Source: Oscillospiraceae bacterium | GTDB lineage: Bacteria > Bacillota > Clostridia > Oscillospirales > Ruminococcaceae | Length of the DNA: 64,000 nt | Reading direction: 5' to 3' | Assembly (NCBI GenBank): GCA_017465665.1 | Contig: JAFTVU010000029.1 | Coordinates: forward strand, 37,940-101,939 | In this document: positions 8,560-16,907 of the stretch, piece after piece | Numbering within the stretch: the first letter of the stretch is position 1 | Layout of the letters: each line of letters opens with the position of its first letter | The notes under the pieces: model-generated | Databases searched by the model: none | Seen by the model: only the letters and a program-made list of their open reading frames with translations | Told to the model about the DNA's origin: nothing | Program-made: the position numbers and the translations under genes

Positions 8560-9453
8560 TCTGCTGAGTTTGACGGCAAAATAATAAAGGCAGTTGGGGG
8601 TATCTACTATGTAGATGCCCTCAGCGGCGCTTTAAAAGGTGATATAGTAAAGTGCAGCGCGAGGGGAATTTTCCGCAAGGACGGCATAAGCCCCAGCGCA
8701 GGCGACAATGTACGAGTGGTGACAGAGGATAACACCGACCCCGTTATCGCTGAGATCTACGAGCGTAAGAATTTCCTGATACGTCCGCCGCTTGCAAACC
8801 TTGACGGCATTGTGTTCGTGAATTCCTGCATAGAGCCGCTCCCGAACCGTTTCGTTCTGGATAAGCTGGTAGCTATCGCAGACAGCAAGGGCATAGAGCC
8901 GCTGGTGGTGTTCACAAAGACCGATCTTAAGGACGCAGGCGACATCATAGATGTTTACAGAAGCATCGGCATTGAGGTGTGCCTTGTAAACAACATGACA
9001 GGCGAGGGCGCGGAGCGCGTGATGGAGTTCATTGGCGGCAAGGTGACAGCGTTCGTGGGTAACTCGGGCGTGGGCAAATCCAGCCTTATGAACGTGTTGT
9101 TTCCTGAGCTTTCACTGGAAACGGCGCATATCAGCAAGAAGCTGGGCAGAGGACGTCATACCACAAGACAGGTGGAGATGTACAAGCTGGCGGGCGGCTA
9201 TGTGGCGGATACCCCCGGTTTCTCCACGGTGGAAACGGAGCGCTACTGCCGTATCCCAAAAGGCGAGCTTGACCATGCTTTCCGCGAGTTTGGGGAGTTC
9301 ATGCATGATTGTCAGTTTGCCGATTGTGCCCATATCAAGGAAAAGGGCTGTCGTGTAAGGCAGGCGGTGGAGGATGGACGCATACCGCGTTCGCGCTATG
9401 ACAGCTACATCAGAATGTATGAGGAAGCAAGTAAGATAAATGACTGGGAATAA
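8557..9453 (+). CDS. rsgA: Small-subunit biogenesis GTPase RsgA, apparent ATT start
   Basis: A circularly permuted GTPase that helps 30S maturation. From ATT at 8557 the product is 298 residues, the usual length. The N-terminal OB fold begins with GKIIKAVGGIYYV, followed by GIFRKDGISPSAGD and RPPLANLD, all conserved. The GTPase motifs come in the permuted order G4 (TKTDL, about 117), G1 (GNSGVGKSS, about 168), G3 (DTPGF, about 217). The C-terminal zinc site is the Cys-Cys-His-Cys cluster in CQFADCAHIKEKGC. The first standard start, GTG at 8716, would delete the first 53 residues of the OB fold although they are intact and sit behind a strong ribosome site. Initiation at AUU, as for infC, is inferred. 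An rpe gene often follows rsgA; here thiN does. Confidence 0.85.
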   Translation: MSAEFDGKIIKAVGGIYYVDALSGALKGDIVKCSARGIFRKDGISPSAGDNVRVVTEDNTDPVIAEIYERKNFLIRPPLANLDGIVFVNSCIEPLPNRFVLDKLVAIADSKGIEPLVVFTKTDLKDAGDIIDVYRSIGIEVCLVNNMTGEGAERVMEFIGGKVTAFVGNSGVGKSSLMNVLFPELSLETAHISKKLGRGRHTTRQVEMYKLAGGYVADTPGFSTVETERYCRIPKGELDHAFREFGEFMHDCQFADCAHIKEKGCRVRQAVEDGRIPRSRYDSYIRMYEEASKINDWE

Positions 9454-10060
9454 GATATGCTCCATAATTTGCGGAGCGCCCGACGGCAGTATAGACAGAT
9501 CGCTTGTCAAGGGACTTGTGATATGTGCGGATAAGGGGCTTGACCATGCGCTTGCCGCAGGCATCACGCCCGATATCGTGGTGGGTGATTTTGACAGCAG
9601 TGCGGCGGAAGTTCCTGCAGAGCTTGAATGTATCAGGGTATCGCCCATCAAGGACGATACGGACGCGATACTTGCCGCGGATACCGCAATAGAGCGCGGC
9701 TGTACAGAGCTTCGTTTCTTCTGCGCCATAGGCGGCAGGTTCGATCACACCTTTGCAAATGTGCAGATGCTGGAGTACCTGCATAACAAAGGAGTGCAGG
9801 CGCAGCTTTTCGGAGGCAGTGAGAGGATACGTTTGCTTCACAGCGGAGAAACTGCGGTGCTTGAGCGTTTCAGCGGCTTTGCTTCGGTGTTCGCACTTAC
9901 AGAAAGCGCGGTCGTGAGCGAAAGAGGCATGAAATATCCTCTGGAGCAGTACCGTATTGAGCGGAGCTTTCCTCTCGGAGTCAGCAACGAGGTGACGGAG
10001 GAACGCGGCAGTATCGAGGTCCACGAGGGCACTGTGATACTTACCGAGTACTTTGAATAA
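9440..10060 (+). CDS. thiN: Thiamine pyrophosphokinase
   Basis: A 206-residue enzyme that pyrophosphorylates thiamine to the active cofactor using ATP. Recognisable motifs are ICADKGLDHA, VVGDFDS (metal-binding Asp pair), KDDTDA, GGRFDH and the C-terminal SNE segment that lines the thiamine site. The ATG lies within the last codons of rsgA (14-base overlap), so translation is coupled. The gene order rsgA-rpe-thiN is usual in Firmicutes; rpe is missing here. No TPP riboswitch is seen upstream. Confidence 0.9.
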   Translation: MTGNKICSIICGAPDGSIDRSLVKGLVICADKGLDHALAAGITPDIVVGDFDSSAAEVPAELECIRVSPIKDDTDAILAADTAIERGCTELRFFCAIGGRFDHTFANVQMLEYLHNKGVQAQLFGGSERIRLLHSGETAVLERFSGFASVFALTESAVVSERGMKYPLEQYRIERSFPLGVSNEVTEERGSIEVHEGTVILTEYFE

Positions 10061-10064
10061 GATA

Positions 10065-10168
10065 AGACCATCAAGAAAGTGCCAGATGCTAGAAACCTGC
10101 ACGATGACTAGGCTTTGTGCCTGTCATTGTGCGGAGTGACGACGCAGATGGTGCTTTATTGATGGTCT
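10065..10168 (-). ncRNA. Structured element A (paired with element B at 34909), family unknown
   Basis: A 104-nt element bounded by the perfect inverted repeat AGACCATCAA / TTGATGGTCT. Read on the minus strand it contains a long hairpin (arms at 10123-10136 and 10096-10108) capped by AGGC-ACAAA-GCCT. The minus-strand sequence aligns over its whole length with the plus strand at 34909-35011. Loops are nearly identical, while the outer stem and the long hairpin have changed on both arms, keeping pairing. On the plus strand the outer stem is followed by TTCTTTT and may also end thiN transcription. I do not recognise it as a known RNA family. Confidence 0.6.
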
Positions 10169-10198
10169 TCTTTTCGTCAGATTTTCACAAACTATATC

Positions 10199-10227
10199 TT
10201 GACACTTTGGGCAAAATGCCTTATAAT
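10199..10227 (+). promoter_or_regulatory. Consensus sigma-A promoter for the ABC exporter operon
   Basis: TTGACA (10199-10204), 17-nt spacer, TATAAT (10222-10227): a perfect match at both hexamers with ideal spacing, implying strong expression unless repressed. Confidence 0.8.
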
Positions 10228-10264
10228 ATTCTAGGTTAAATATTCTTTGAAAGGGAAGATGTTC

Positions 10265-12016
10265 ATGCTAAAAAAACTCGCAGGCTGTGTGCGACAGTAT
10301 AAGCTGCCTGCATTCCTTACACCCTTGTTCGTAATACTTGAAACCGTGGCGGAGGTGCTTATTCCTCTTGTGATGGCAGGCCTTATCGATAAGGGCATAA
10401 CCCTAGGCAACATGGGAGAGGTAGTGCGCTACGGCATATACCTGCTGATACTAACCTGCCTTGCCATGTTCTTCGGCGTGACAGCAGGCTTCACCGCATC
10501 CCATGCCAGTGCAGGCTTTGCCGCAAATCTCCGCCATGATATGTTCGATAACGTGCAGAGATTTTCGTTCTTCAGCATAGATAAGTTTTCCACTGCAAGC
10601 ATCGTTACAAGACTTACCACCGATGTTTCCAACGTGCAGATGGCGTTCCAGATGATAACCCGTGTCACTGTGCGCGCCCCTGCAATGCTGATATTCGCTT
10701 TCGTATCCGCATTCAATATCGATCGCAGACTTTCCATGGTGTATCTCTGCGCTATTCCTCTGCTGGCTGTGGGTCTTTTCGTCATCGTGAAGCTTGCGTT
10801 TCCGCGCTTTCAGCGTGTGTTCAAGACCTATGACAAGCTCAACGCCGTGGTGGAGGAGAATCTCCGCGGCATAAGAGTGGTGAAGTCCTTTGTTCAGGAG
10901 GAGCACGAAAAGAGCAAGTTCGGCGCGATATCCGACAGCATATACAAGGATTTTTCCAAGGCTGAAAAGACGGTGGCAGGCAATGCGCCGCTGATGCAGA
11001 TAGCTGTATATGCCTGCATGGTGCTGATATCCTGGTTCGGCGCACAGGCCGTGGTTGCAAGCGGCAACGATGAGCTCCTCGGACTTTCCACAGGCGAGCT
11101 GATGAGCCTGTTCACCTATTCCATGCAGATACTTATGAGCCTTATGATGCTGAGCATGATATTTGTAATGCTCACAATGTCCAAGGCGAGCGCAAACCGT
11201 ATAGTTGAGATATTGGACGAAAAGACGGATATCACCGATGGCGAGCGTGCCGTAAGCGAGGTAAAGGACGGCTCTGTGGAGTTCCGCAATGTTTCGTTCT
11301 CCTATTCAAAGACGGCGGAGAAGAACGCGCTTGATGATATCTCGATCAAGATAGCTTCGGGCGAGACGATCGGCATACTCGGCGGTACAGGCTCGTCCAA
11401 ATCCACCTTTGTGCAGATGATCCCCAGACTCTATGACGTGACCGAGGGCGCTGTGCTGGTTGGCGGAGTGGATGTCCGTGATTACACGCTGGATGCGCTC
11501 AGGAACAACGTGGCTATGGTGCTTCAGAAGAACGTGCTGTTTTCGGGCACTATCAAGGATAATCTGCGCTGGGGCAACGAGAACGCCACCGATGAGCAGA
11601 TACAGCACGTCTGTGAGCTTGCCTGTGCGGATGAGTTCATACAGGGCTTCCCCGATAAATACGATACATGGATAGAGCAGGGCGGCGCAAATGTTTCGGG
11701 CGGTCAGAAGCAGAGACTCTGTATCGCACGCGCACTGCTGAAAAAGCCGAAGATACTCATACTTGACGATTCCACCAGCGCTGTTGATACCAAGACAGAC
11801 GCGATGATAAGAAAGGCTTTCCGTGAGGAGATACCCGATACCACAAAGCTGATAATCGCGCAGAGAGTATCCAGCGTACAGGACGCGGACAGGATAATCG
11901 TGCTGAACAACGGCAGGATAGACGCTGTAGGCACGCACGAGGAGCTGCTTAGCTCCAACGATATCTACCGCGAGGTATATGAATCACAGATGAAAGGAGC
12001 TGAGGACGATGAGTAA
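10265..12016 (+). CDS. Heterodimeric ABC exporter, subunit with degenerate ATP site
   Basis: A half-size exporter of 583 residues: six membrane helices (about 1-310) followed by a nucleotide-binding domain with Walker A GGTGSSKST, signature VSGGQKQR and Walker B ILILDDSTSAVD. The catalytic Glu after Walker B is Asp. In heterodimeric exporters such as TM287/288 and BmrCD this marks the subunit that contributes the non-hydrolysing site. ATG at 10265 is preferred because AAGGGA lies 8 bases upstream; 10259 is too close. The next gene overlaps by 8 bases and encodes the partner. Substrate cannot be read from sequence; lipids or drugs are usual. Confidence 0.88.
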   Translation: MLKKLAGCVRQYKLPAFLTPLFVILETVAEVLIPLVMAGLIDKGITLGNMGEVVRYGIYLLILTCLAMFFGVTAGFTASHASAGFAANLRHDMFDNVQRFSFFSIDKFSTASIVTRLTTDVSNVQMAFQMITRVTVRAPAMLIFAFVSAFNIDRRLSMVYLCAIPLLAVGLFVIVKLAFPRFQRVFKTYDKLNAVVEENLRGIRVVKSFVQEEHEKSKFGAISDSIYKDFSKAEKTVAGNAPLMQIAVYACMVLISWFGAQAVVASGNDELLGLSTGELMSLFTYSMQILMSLMMLSMIFVMLTMSKASANRIVEILDEKTDITDGERAVSEVKDGSVEFRNVSFSYSKTAEKNALDDISIKIASGETIGILGGTGSSKSTFVQMIPRLYDVTEGAVLVGGVDVRDYTLDALRNNVAMVLQKNVLFSGTIKDNLRWGNENATDEQIQHVCELACADEFIQGFPDKYDTWIEQGGANVSGGQKQRLCIARALLKKPKILILDDSTSAVDTKTDAMIRKAFREEIPDTTKLIIAQRVSSVQDADRIIVLNNGRIDAVGTHEELLSSNDIYREVYESQMKGAEDDE

Positions 12017-13937
12017 GAAAGTAAACTCCAAAGCTCCCGAAATGCAGGGAAGACCGCCCATGAAGATAGATTTTGCGGTCATAAAGCGCGTTTTCTCCTA
12101 CATGAAGCCGCATCGTTTTCAGCTTATTCTGGTGGTTATAAGCATCATCATAAGCTCCGTTGCGGGCGTTGCTTCATCTCTGTTCATCAAGACCCTTATC
12201 GACGATCACATCCTGCCTCTCGTAGGCGTGAGCGACCCTGATTTCTCAGGTCTGCTTTCCGCAATACTTGGAATGTGTGCGATATTCGTTGTAGGAATCA
12301 TCTGCACACTGCTGTACAATCTGCTTATGGCTACCATATCCCAGGGCGTTCTCAAGCGTATCCGTGACGATATGTTCTCTCACATGCAGAAGCTTCCGAT
12401 AAAGTACTTCGACCAGAACACCCACGGCGATGTAATGAGCTTCTACACCAATGATACTGATGCTCTGCGTCAGATGATATCACAGTCGCTGCCATCCTGC
12501 CTTTCCTCGCTGATAACCATCGTTTCGGTGTTTGTTTCAATGCTCACAATGAGCGTGTGGCTGACGCTTATCGTTATCGTGTTCCTGTTCCTTATCTTCG
12601 GTGTGACAGGCACTGTTGCAAAGAAGAGCGGACGCTACTTCATGCAGCTTCAGCACTCCGTTGCGGATATAAATGGCTATGTTGAGGAGATGGTGAACGG
12701 ACAGCGCGTTGTAAAGGTGTTCTGCCACGAAAACAAGGCAAGAGAGGAGTTCGCGGTAAAGAACGATGTTCTGAGAAATGATATCGCAAAGGCGAATTCC
12801 TATGCTAACATCCTTATGCCAGTGAACAACTGCATGGGATATTTCCTGTATGTCATCATCGCTATCATCGGCGGACTGCTCGCTATAAATGAAGTTCCGA
12901 ACGTTGCGTGCTTTGCGGTGAATATCCTTACCCTCGGCGCGATAGCTTCGTTCCTGCAGCTCACAAGAAGCTTCATCGGACCTATCGGTCAGGTGTCACA
13001 GCAGATAAACTCCGTGGTAATGGCTATGGCAGGCGCACAGCGTATCTTCTCGCTGCTGGATCAGCAGCCCGAAACGGATGACGGATATGTTACACTGGTC
13101 AACGCAAAATACGAGAACGGTCAGCTCACCGAGACTGAGGAGCGCACACACCTCTGGGCATGGAAGCACCCTCACGGCGACGGTACTGTTACCTATACGG
13201 AGCTTCAGGGTAACGTGGTGCTGGATGATGTGGACTTCGGCTACACCGAGGATAAGCTGGTGCTGCATAATATAGATCTCTACGCCGAGCCAGGACAGAA
13301 GATAGCCTTTGTGGGAGCTACAGGCGCAGGTAAGACCACCATCACCAACCTCATCAACCGCTTCTATGACATTGCTGACGGCAAGATACGCTACGATGGC
13401 ATAAACATCAACAAGATAAAGAAAGATGATCTGCGCCGTTCTCTCGGTGTGGTTTTGCAGGATGTGAACCTGTTCACGGGCACTGTTATGGATAATCTCC
13501 GATACGGTAAGCCCGATGCCACGGATGAGGAGTGCATTGCAGCGGCTAAGCTCGCCAATGCGGATGGCTTCATACGCATGCTGCCCGAGGGCTACAACAC
13601 CGTGCTCACCCATGGCGGCAGCGGTCTTTCTCAGGGACAGCGCCAGCTTCTCTCCATTGCGAGAGCTGCGGTGGCAGATCCGCCCGTTATGATACTGGAC
13701 GAGGCGACCTCCTCCATCGATACTCGTACCGAGGCGATAGTTCAGGCAGGCATGGACGCTCTTATGAAAGGCAGAACGGTGTTCGTTATAGCGCACAGGC
13801 TGTCTACGGTAAAGAATTCGGACGTTATCATGGTGCTTGACCACGGCCGCATCATCGAGCGCGGCAGCCATGAGCAGCTCATAGCACAGAAAGGTCAATA
13901 CTACCGCCTGTACACAGGCGCATTCGAGCTTGAATGA
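12009..13937 (+). CDS. Heterodimeric ABC exporter, catalytic subunit
   Basis: A 642-residue half-exporter: N-terminal cytosolic extension, six membrane helices (about 30-330), an insertion of about 40 residues ahead of the ATPase domain, then Walker A GATGAGKTT, signature LSQGQRQ and Walker B VMILDEATSSID with the canonical Glu. The signature is altered (SQGQ instead of SGGQ), which pairs in the dimer with the Asp-type Walker B of the upstream subunit to form one dead site, while the other site is fully canonical. The complementary changes support a dedicated heterodimer. A terminator follows at 13946. Confidence 0.9.
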   Translation: MSKKVNSKAPEMQGRPPMKIDFAVIKRVFSYMKPHRFQLILVVISIIISSVAGVASSLFIKTLIDDHILPLVGVSDPDFSGLLSAILGMCAIFVVGIICTLLYNLLMATISQGVLKRIRDDMFSHMQKLPIKYFDQNTHGDVMSFYTNDTDALRQMISQSLPSCLSSLITIVSVFVSMLTMSVWLTLIVIVFLFLIFGVTGTVAKKSGRYFMQLQHSVADINGYVEEMVNGQRVVKVFCHENKAREEFAVKNDVLRNDIAKANSYANILMPVNNCMGYFLYVIIAIIGGLLAINEVPNVACFAVNILTLGAIASFLQLTRSFIGPIGQVSQQINSVVMAMAGAQRIFSLLDQQPETDDGYVTLVNAKYENGQLTETEERTHLWAWKHPHGDGTVTYTELQGNVVLDDVDFGYTEDKLVLHNIDLYAEPGQKIAFVGATGAGKTTITNLINRFYDIADGKIRYDGININKIKKDDLRRSLGVVLQDVNLFTGTVMDNLRYGKPDATDEECIAAAKLANADGFIRMLPEGYNTVLTHGGSGLSQGQRQLLSIARAAVADPPVMILDEATSSIDTRTEAIVQAGMDALMKGRTVFVIAHRLSTVKNSDVIMVLDHGRIIERGSHEQLIAQKGQYYRLYTGAFELE

Positions 13938-13945
13938 TTATTTGT

Positions 13946-13977
13946 CAGCCCCTGCGGTATGCGGGGGCTGATCTTTA
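13946..13977 (+). terminator. Rho-independent terminator after ABC exporter
   Basis: Stem CAGCCCC / GGGGCTG (13946-13952 with 13964-13970) around a 10-11-base loop, followed by the T-rich ATCTTTATTATT. Confidence 0.75.
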
Positions 13978-14013
13978 TTATTGTGAAATATATGTGTATT
14001 TTTCCCTGCCTAC

Positions 14014-14042
14014 TTGAAAAATCCGCCATAATATTGTATAAT
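14014..14042 (+). promoter_or_regulatory. Sigma-A promoter for the M50 protease-scpAB operon
   Basis: TTGAAA (14014-14019), 17-nt spacer, TATAAT (14037-14042). Confidence 0.75.
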
Positions 14043-14109
14043 AAAATAGTATATCATCTTAAAAACAAGCCAACATTAATCATAAGCATACAGATATAAA
14101 GGAGAAACC

Positions 14110-14802
14110 ATGCAAAGAATACAAGGTCCCATCTTTGACGTGTTTTACGCACTGACAGGCAGAGGCGATATGATAACCGCGATACTCTCTGTTTTCTCAG
14201 TGGCAGTCATTATTTTCGTAGTTTTCCCGATACATGAATGTGCACACGGCCTCATGGCAAAGATACTCGGTGACGATACTGCCGAGCGCGAGGGCAGACT
14301 CACCCTCAACCCCTTTGACCACATCGATCCCATGGGCGCGCTGTGTATGTGCGTGTGCTGTATCGGCTGGGCAAAGCCGACGCCTGTGAATATTTCACGC
14401 TGCCGAAAGGTAAAGGCTCGCACAGCTCTGGCGCTGACATCCCTTGCAGGCCCGATGTCCAATATCATCCTTTCCTATGTGATGATGATAATAATGAAGC
14501 TGGTGATGAATTTTGCTATGACCACCCCCACAGGCGTATATGTAGCCTTTGCTCTGCAGCAGGTCATCGTGCTGAACATCTACCTTGCGATATTCAATCT
14601 GATACCAATTCCTCCGTTTGACGGCTCAAAGATACTGTACAGCTTCCTCCCTGCAAAGGGTATCAGCTTCATGGAGCGCTATGGTCAGTATATGCACTGG
14701 GGCTTCTTTCTGCTGCTGATACTCGGCATACTGGATATCCCGCTGAACTTTCTTACAGACATCATCTACTGGCTGCTGGACAAGGCGTCATTCTTTCTTT
14801 AA
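14110..14802 (+). CDS. Site-2 protease family (M50) membrane metallopeptidase
   Basis: A 230-residue polytopic protein. The zinc site is HECAH (His42, Glu43, His46) inside a membrane helix, and the third ligand is the Asp of IPPFDG (about 175), matching the family's NPDG-like motif. Short M50 proteins of this kind (YwhC type) have no PDZ domain and their substrates are unknown. It starts the operon that continues with scpA (10-base gap) and scpB, an order often conserved in Clostridia. Confidence 0.87.
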   Translation: MQRIQGPIFDVFYALTGRGDMITAILSVFSVAVIIFVVFPIHECAHGLMAKILGDDTAEREGRLTLNPFDHIDPMGALCMCVCCIGWAKPTPVNISRCRKVKARTALALTSLAGPMSNIILSYVMMIIMKLVMNFAMTTPTGVYVAFALQQVIVLNIYLAIFNLIPIPPFDGSKILYSFLPAKGISFMERYGQYMHWGFFLLLILGILDIPLNFLTDIIYWLLDKASFFL

Positions 14803-14812
14803 CAGGTGAACA

Positions 14813-15541
14813 ATGAGTGAACTGAGCTTTAAGCTGGAGGTGTTCGAGGGGCCGCTGGACCTCATGCTCTCCCTTATACAAAAGCACAAGCTGAATATTT
14901 ATGATATCGAGATAAGCGTGCTGCTGGAGCAGTTCATGCTGTATCTTGAGCGCATGACCGAGGCGGATCTTGAGGTGACCTCTGATTTCCTTGAGATGGC
15001 GGCAAGGCTGGTGCTGATAAAATCCGCGGCGCTTCTTCCCAGGGAAGAGGTGGAGGAGCTCAAAAAGGAGCTTCAGGGAGCGCTTATCGAGCTTGCGCTG
15101 TGCAAGACCATGGCTGGTAAGCTGCGCACCCGTTTTCAGGGCGATTGTATTTTCGTCAGAAAGCCGATGGAGCTGGAGGTAGACCGCTCATACAACAGAT
15201 CTCACGAGCCTGAGGAGCTGCTACTCGCATACGGTGCAGTGGCTGACAGAGGCAGGAAAAAAGCGGAATACCGCCCGAGATCCATAAAGCCCATCGTTGC
15301 CAAGAGCTATGTCACGGTGTTTACAGGCATAGTTGCGGTGCTGAAGAGCCTGCGTAAAAAGGGCAGCGTCACCATGGCGGAGCTTTATGCGGATCAGCCC
15401 CGCTCCCGTGAGGTTGCGACATTCCTCGCAATACTGGAGCTTTCCAAGCAGGGGCGCATAATAATTTCCGAGGACGGCTGCAGTGTCCGCATGGCGACCC
15501 GTGCAGACCTCGTCAAGGAGGATGAAGATGAAATTCAGTGA
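14813..15541 (+). CDS. scpA: Segregation and condensation protein A
   Basis: A 242-residue kleisin that bridges SMC heads with ScpB. The N-terminus KLEVFEGPLDLMLSLIQKHK is the typical SMC-binding helix, and the winged-helix C-terminus (about 170-235) matches the second SMC contact. The start overlaps nothing upstream, and the end overlaps the scpB start by 14 bases, so the two partners are translated together. Confidence 0.93.
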   Translation: MSELSFKLEVFEGPLDLMLSLIQKHKLNIYDIEISVLLEQFMLYLERMTEADLEVTSDFLEMAARLVLIKSAALLPREEVEELKKELQGALIELALCKTMAGKLRTRFQGDCIFVRKPMELEVDRSYNRSHEPEELLLAYGAVADRGRKKAEYRPRSIKPIVAKSYVTVFTGIVAVLKSLRKKGSVTMAELYADQPRSREVATFLAILELSKQGRIIISEDGCSVRMATRADLVKEDEDEIQ

Positions 15542-16094
15542 TGGAATGGCAGCTATCGAAGCGATACTGTTCGCCTGCGGCGACCCTATCGAGCTTGAAA
15601 AGCTCGCAGCTGCAGCAGAGATAGAAGCTGAGACCGTGGCAAAGATGATAGACCGACTGAACGACAGATATTCCGAGCAGGGAAGTGCGTTCACGATAAG
15701 CCGTCTGGGCAGCAGCTATCAGATGATGACAAGACCTGATTTCGCGCTGCAGATAAAGGCTGCAATGGAAACAAGGCGTCAGGCGCCGCTTTCTCCCGCA
15801 GCACTTGAAACGCTGGCGGTGGTTGCGTATAACCAGCCTGTCACAAAGGGCTTTGTGGAGCAGGTGCGCGGTGTTGACAGCTCGGGTGTTGTGAACTCCC
15901 TTGTGGAGCGCGGACTTCTGGAGGAGTACGGCAGACTTGACCTCCCTGGCAGACCTATCGCATACAAGACAACGGAGAACTTCCTGCGCTGCTTCGGTGT
16001 TACGGATATCAGCGGACTTCCGCCGATACCCGACAGCAGCGGTCAGATCAATTTTGACGAATACGATGACATGGCATTTTCGGGCGGAGATTAA
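15528..16094 (+). CDS. scpB: Segregation and condensation protein B
   Basis: A 188-residue protein of two winged-helix domains that dimerises and binds the middle of ScpA. Characteristic segments are EAILFACGDPI near the start, LSPAALETLAVVAYNQPVT, and the helix RGVDSSGVVNSLVERGLL. ATG at 15528 is chosen because AAGGAGG ends 6 bases upstream; another ATG at 15522 overlaps that site. Together with SMC it compacts and segregates chromosome origins. Confidence 0.92.
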   Translation: MKFSDGMAAIEAILFACGDPIELEKLAAAAEIEAETVAKMIDRLNDRYSEQGSAFTISRLGSSYQMMTRPDFALQIKAAMETRRQAPLSPAALETLAVVAYNQPVTKGFVEQVRGVDSSGVVNSLVERGLLEEYGRLDLPGRPIAYKTTENFLRCFGVTDISGLPPIPDSSGQINFDEYDDMAFSGGD

Positions 16095-16116
16095 ACCGCC
16101 CTGCAGATAAAGGACG

Positions 16117-16857
16117 GTGGTTGCTACGGGCTGGCTGATCGCAGGAGGTATCCTGCTGTTTATCCTGATACTTCTGAGTATCCCCGTGGTGGTATGGTTC
16201 GACTACGGAGAAACGCTGAGGCTGAGGGTGAGATATCTTTTCTTCACGGTGTATCAGATACCCGCAAAGCCGAAGAAGCGCAGAAAAAAGAAGACTAAAA
16301 AGAAGAAAAAAGCGGCAAAGGTCGCAGAGCAAGAAGCGGACAAGCCACAGGCTGAACAAGCCGAACAGACCACAGCTCCCGCACAAAAGGACGAGAAGAA
16401 ACGCGGTAAGGCAAAGAGCAAGGAAAAGAACCCTAAAAAGCCCACGCTTTCCGAGATATTCGAGCTTGTGAAAGTGGCGGTGGAAAGCCTTTCGAAGCCG
16501 CTGAAAAAGCTGTGCAGGCGCATAAAGATATGTGATTTCGATCTGCACATGGTATGCGGCGGCGATGACGCGGCAAAGGCGGCGCTGAATTTCGGCAGGA
16601 TGAATCTGCTGGTGACTAACGCGCTGGGCTGGCTCGGCAGCTTTTTCACGCTGAGAAGACCGCAAATAGATATCAATGTTGACTTTCAGTCTGAGGAAAC
16701 AGTGACGGAATGCTCCTGCAGGATAAAGCTGAGTGCTCTTGCGGCACTGGCATTTGCGTTCACATTTCTGGGCAGACTTATAGTGCGCGCTCTGAAGAGC
16801 GAAAAGATAAAGAGCTACCTCGGCAGGCTGAGGGGCAAAACAGCAAAGGCTAAGTAA
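16117..16857 (+). CDS. DUF2953 membrane protein
   Basis: A 246-residue protein with one N-terminal membrane helix (about 5-25), then a highly basic Lys/Arg-rich stretch (about 50-75) and a Lys/Ala/Glu-rich linker to about 105, and a C-terminal part with KICDFDLHMVCGGDDAAKA, typical of DUF2953, ending in another hydrophobic segment. In Clostridia it commonly precedes the GerW/YtfJ gene, as here, and is linked to spores by context only. The start is a GTG with AAGGA only 2-3 bases away, so the exact start is uncertain. Confidence 0.75.
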   Translation: MVATGWLIAGGILLFILILLSIPVVVWFDYGETLRLRVRYLFFTVYQIPAKPKKRRKKKTKKKKKAAKVAEQEADKPQAEQAEQTTAPAQKDEKKRGKAKSKEKNPKKPTLSEIFELVKVAVESLSKPLKKLCRRIKICDFDLHMVCGGDDAAKAALNFGRMNLLVTNALGWLGSFFTLRRPQIDINVDFQSEETVTECSCRIKLSALAALAFAFTFLGRLIVRALKSEKIKSYLGRLRGKTAKAK

Positions 16858-16907
16858 AAGATCGTTTGGATGTATCATTCAGCGTTCATGCGAAAGGAGT
16901 TATTATT

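Noticed and set aside
9100-9460. TPP riboswitch for thiN
   Set aside because: thiN overlaps the rsgA coding end, and no sequence resembling the conserved thi-box motifs is present.
10065-10168. Miniature inverted-repeat transposon
   Set aside because: The terminal inverted repeats of the two copies differ from each other, and no target duplication is seen; conserved loops with changed stems fit RNA selection better.
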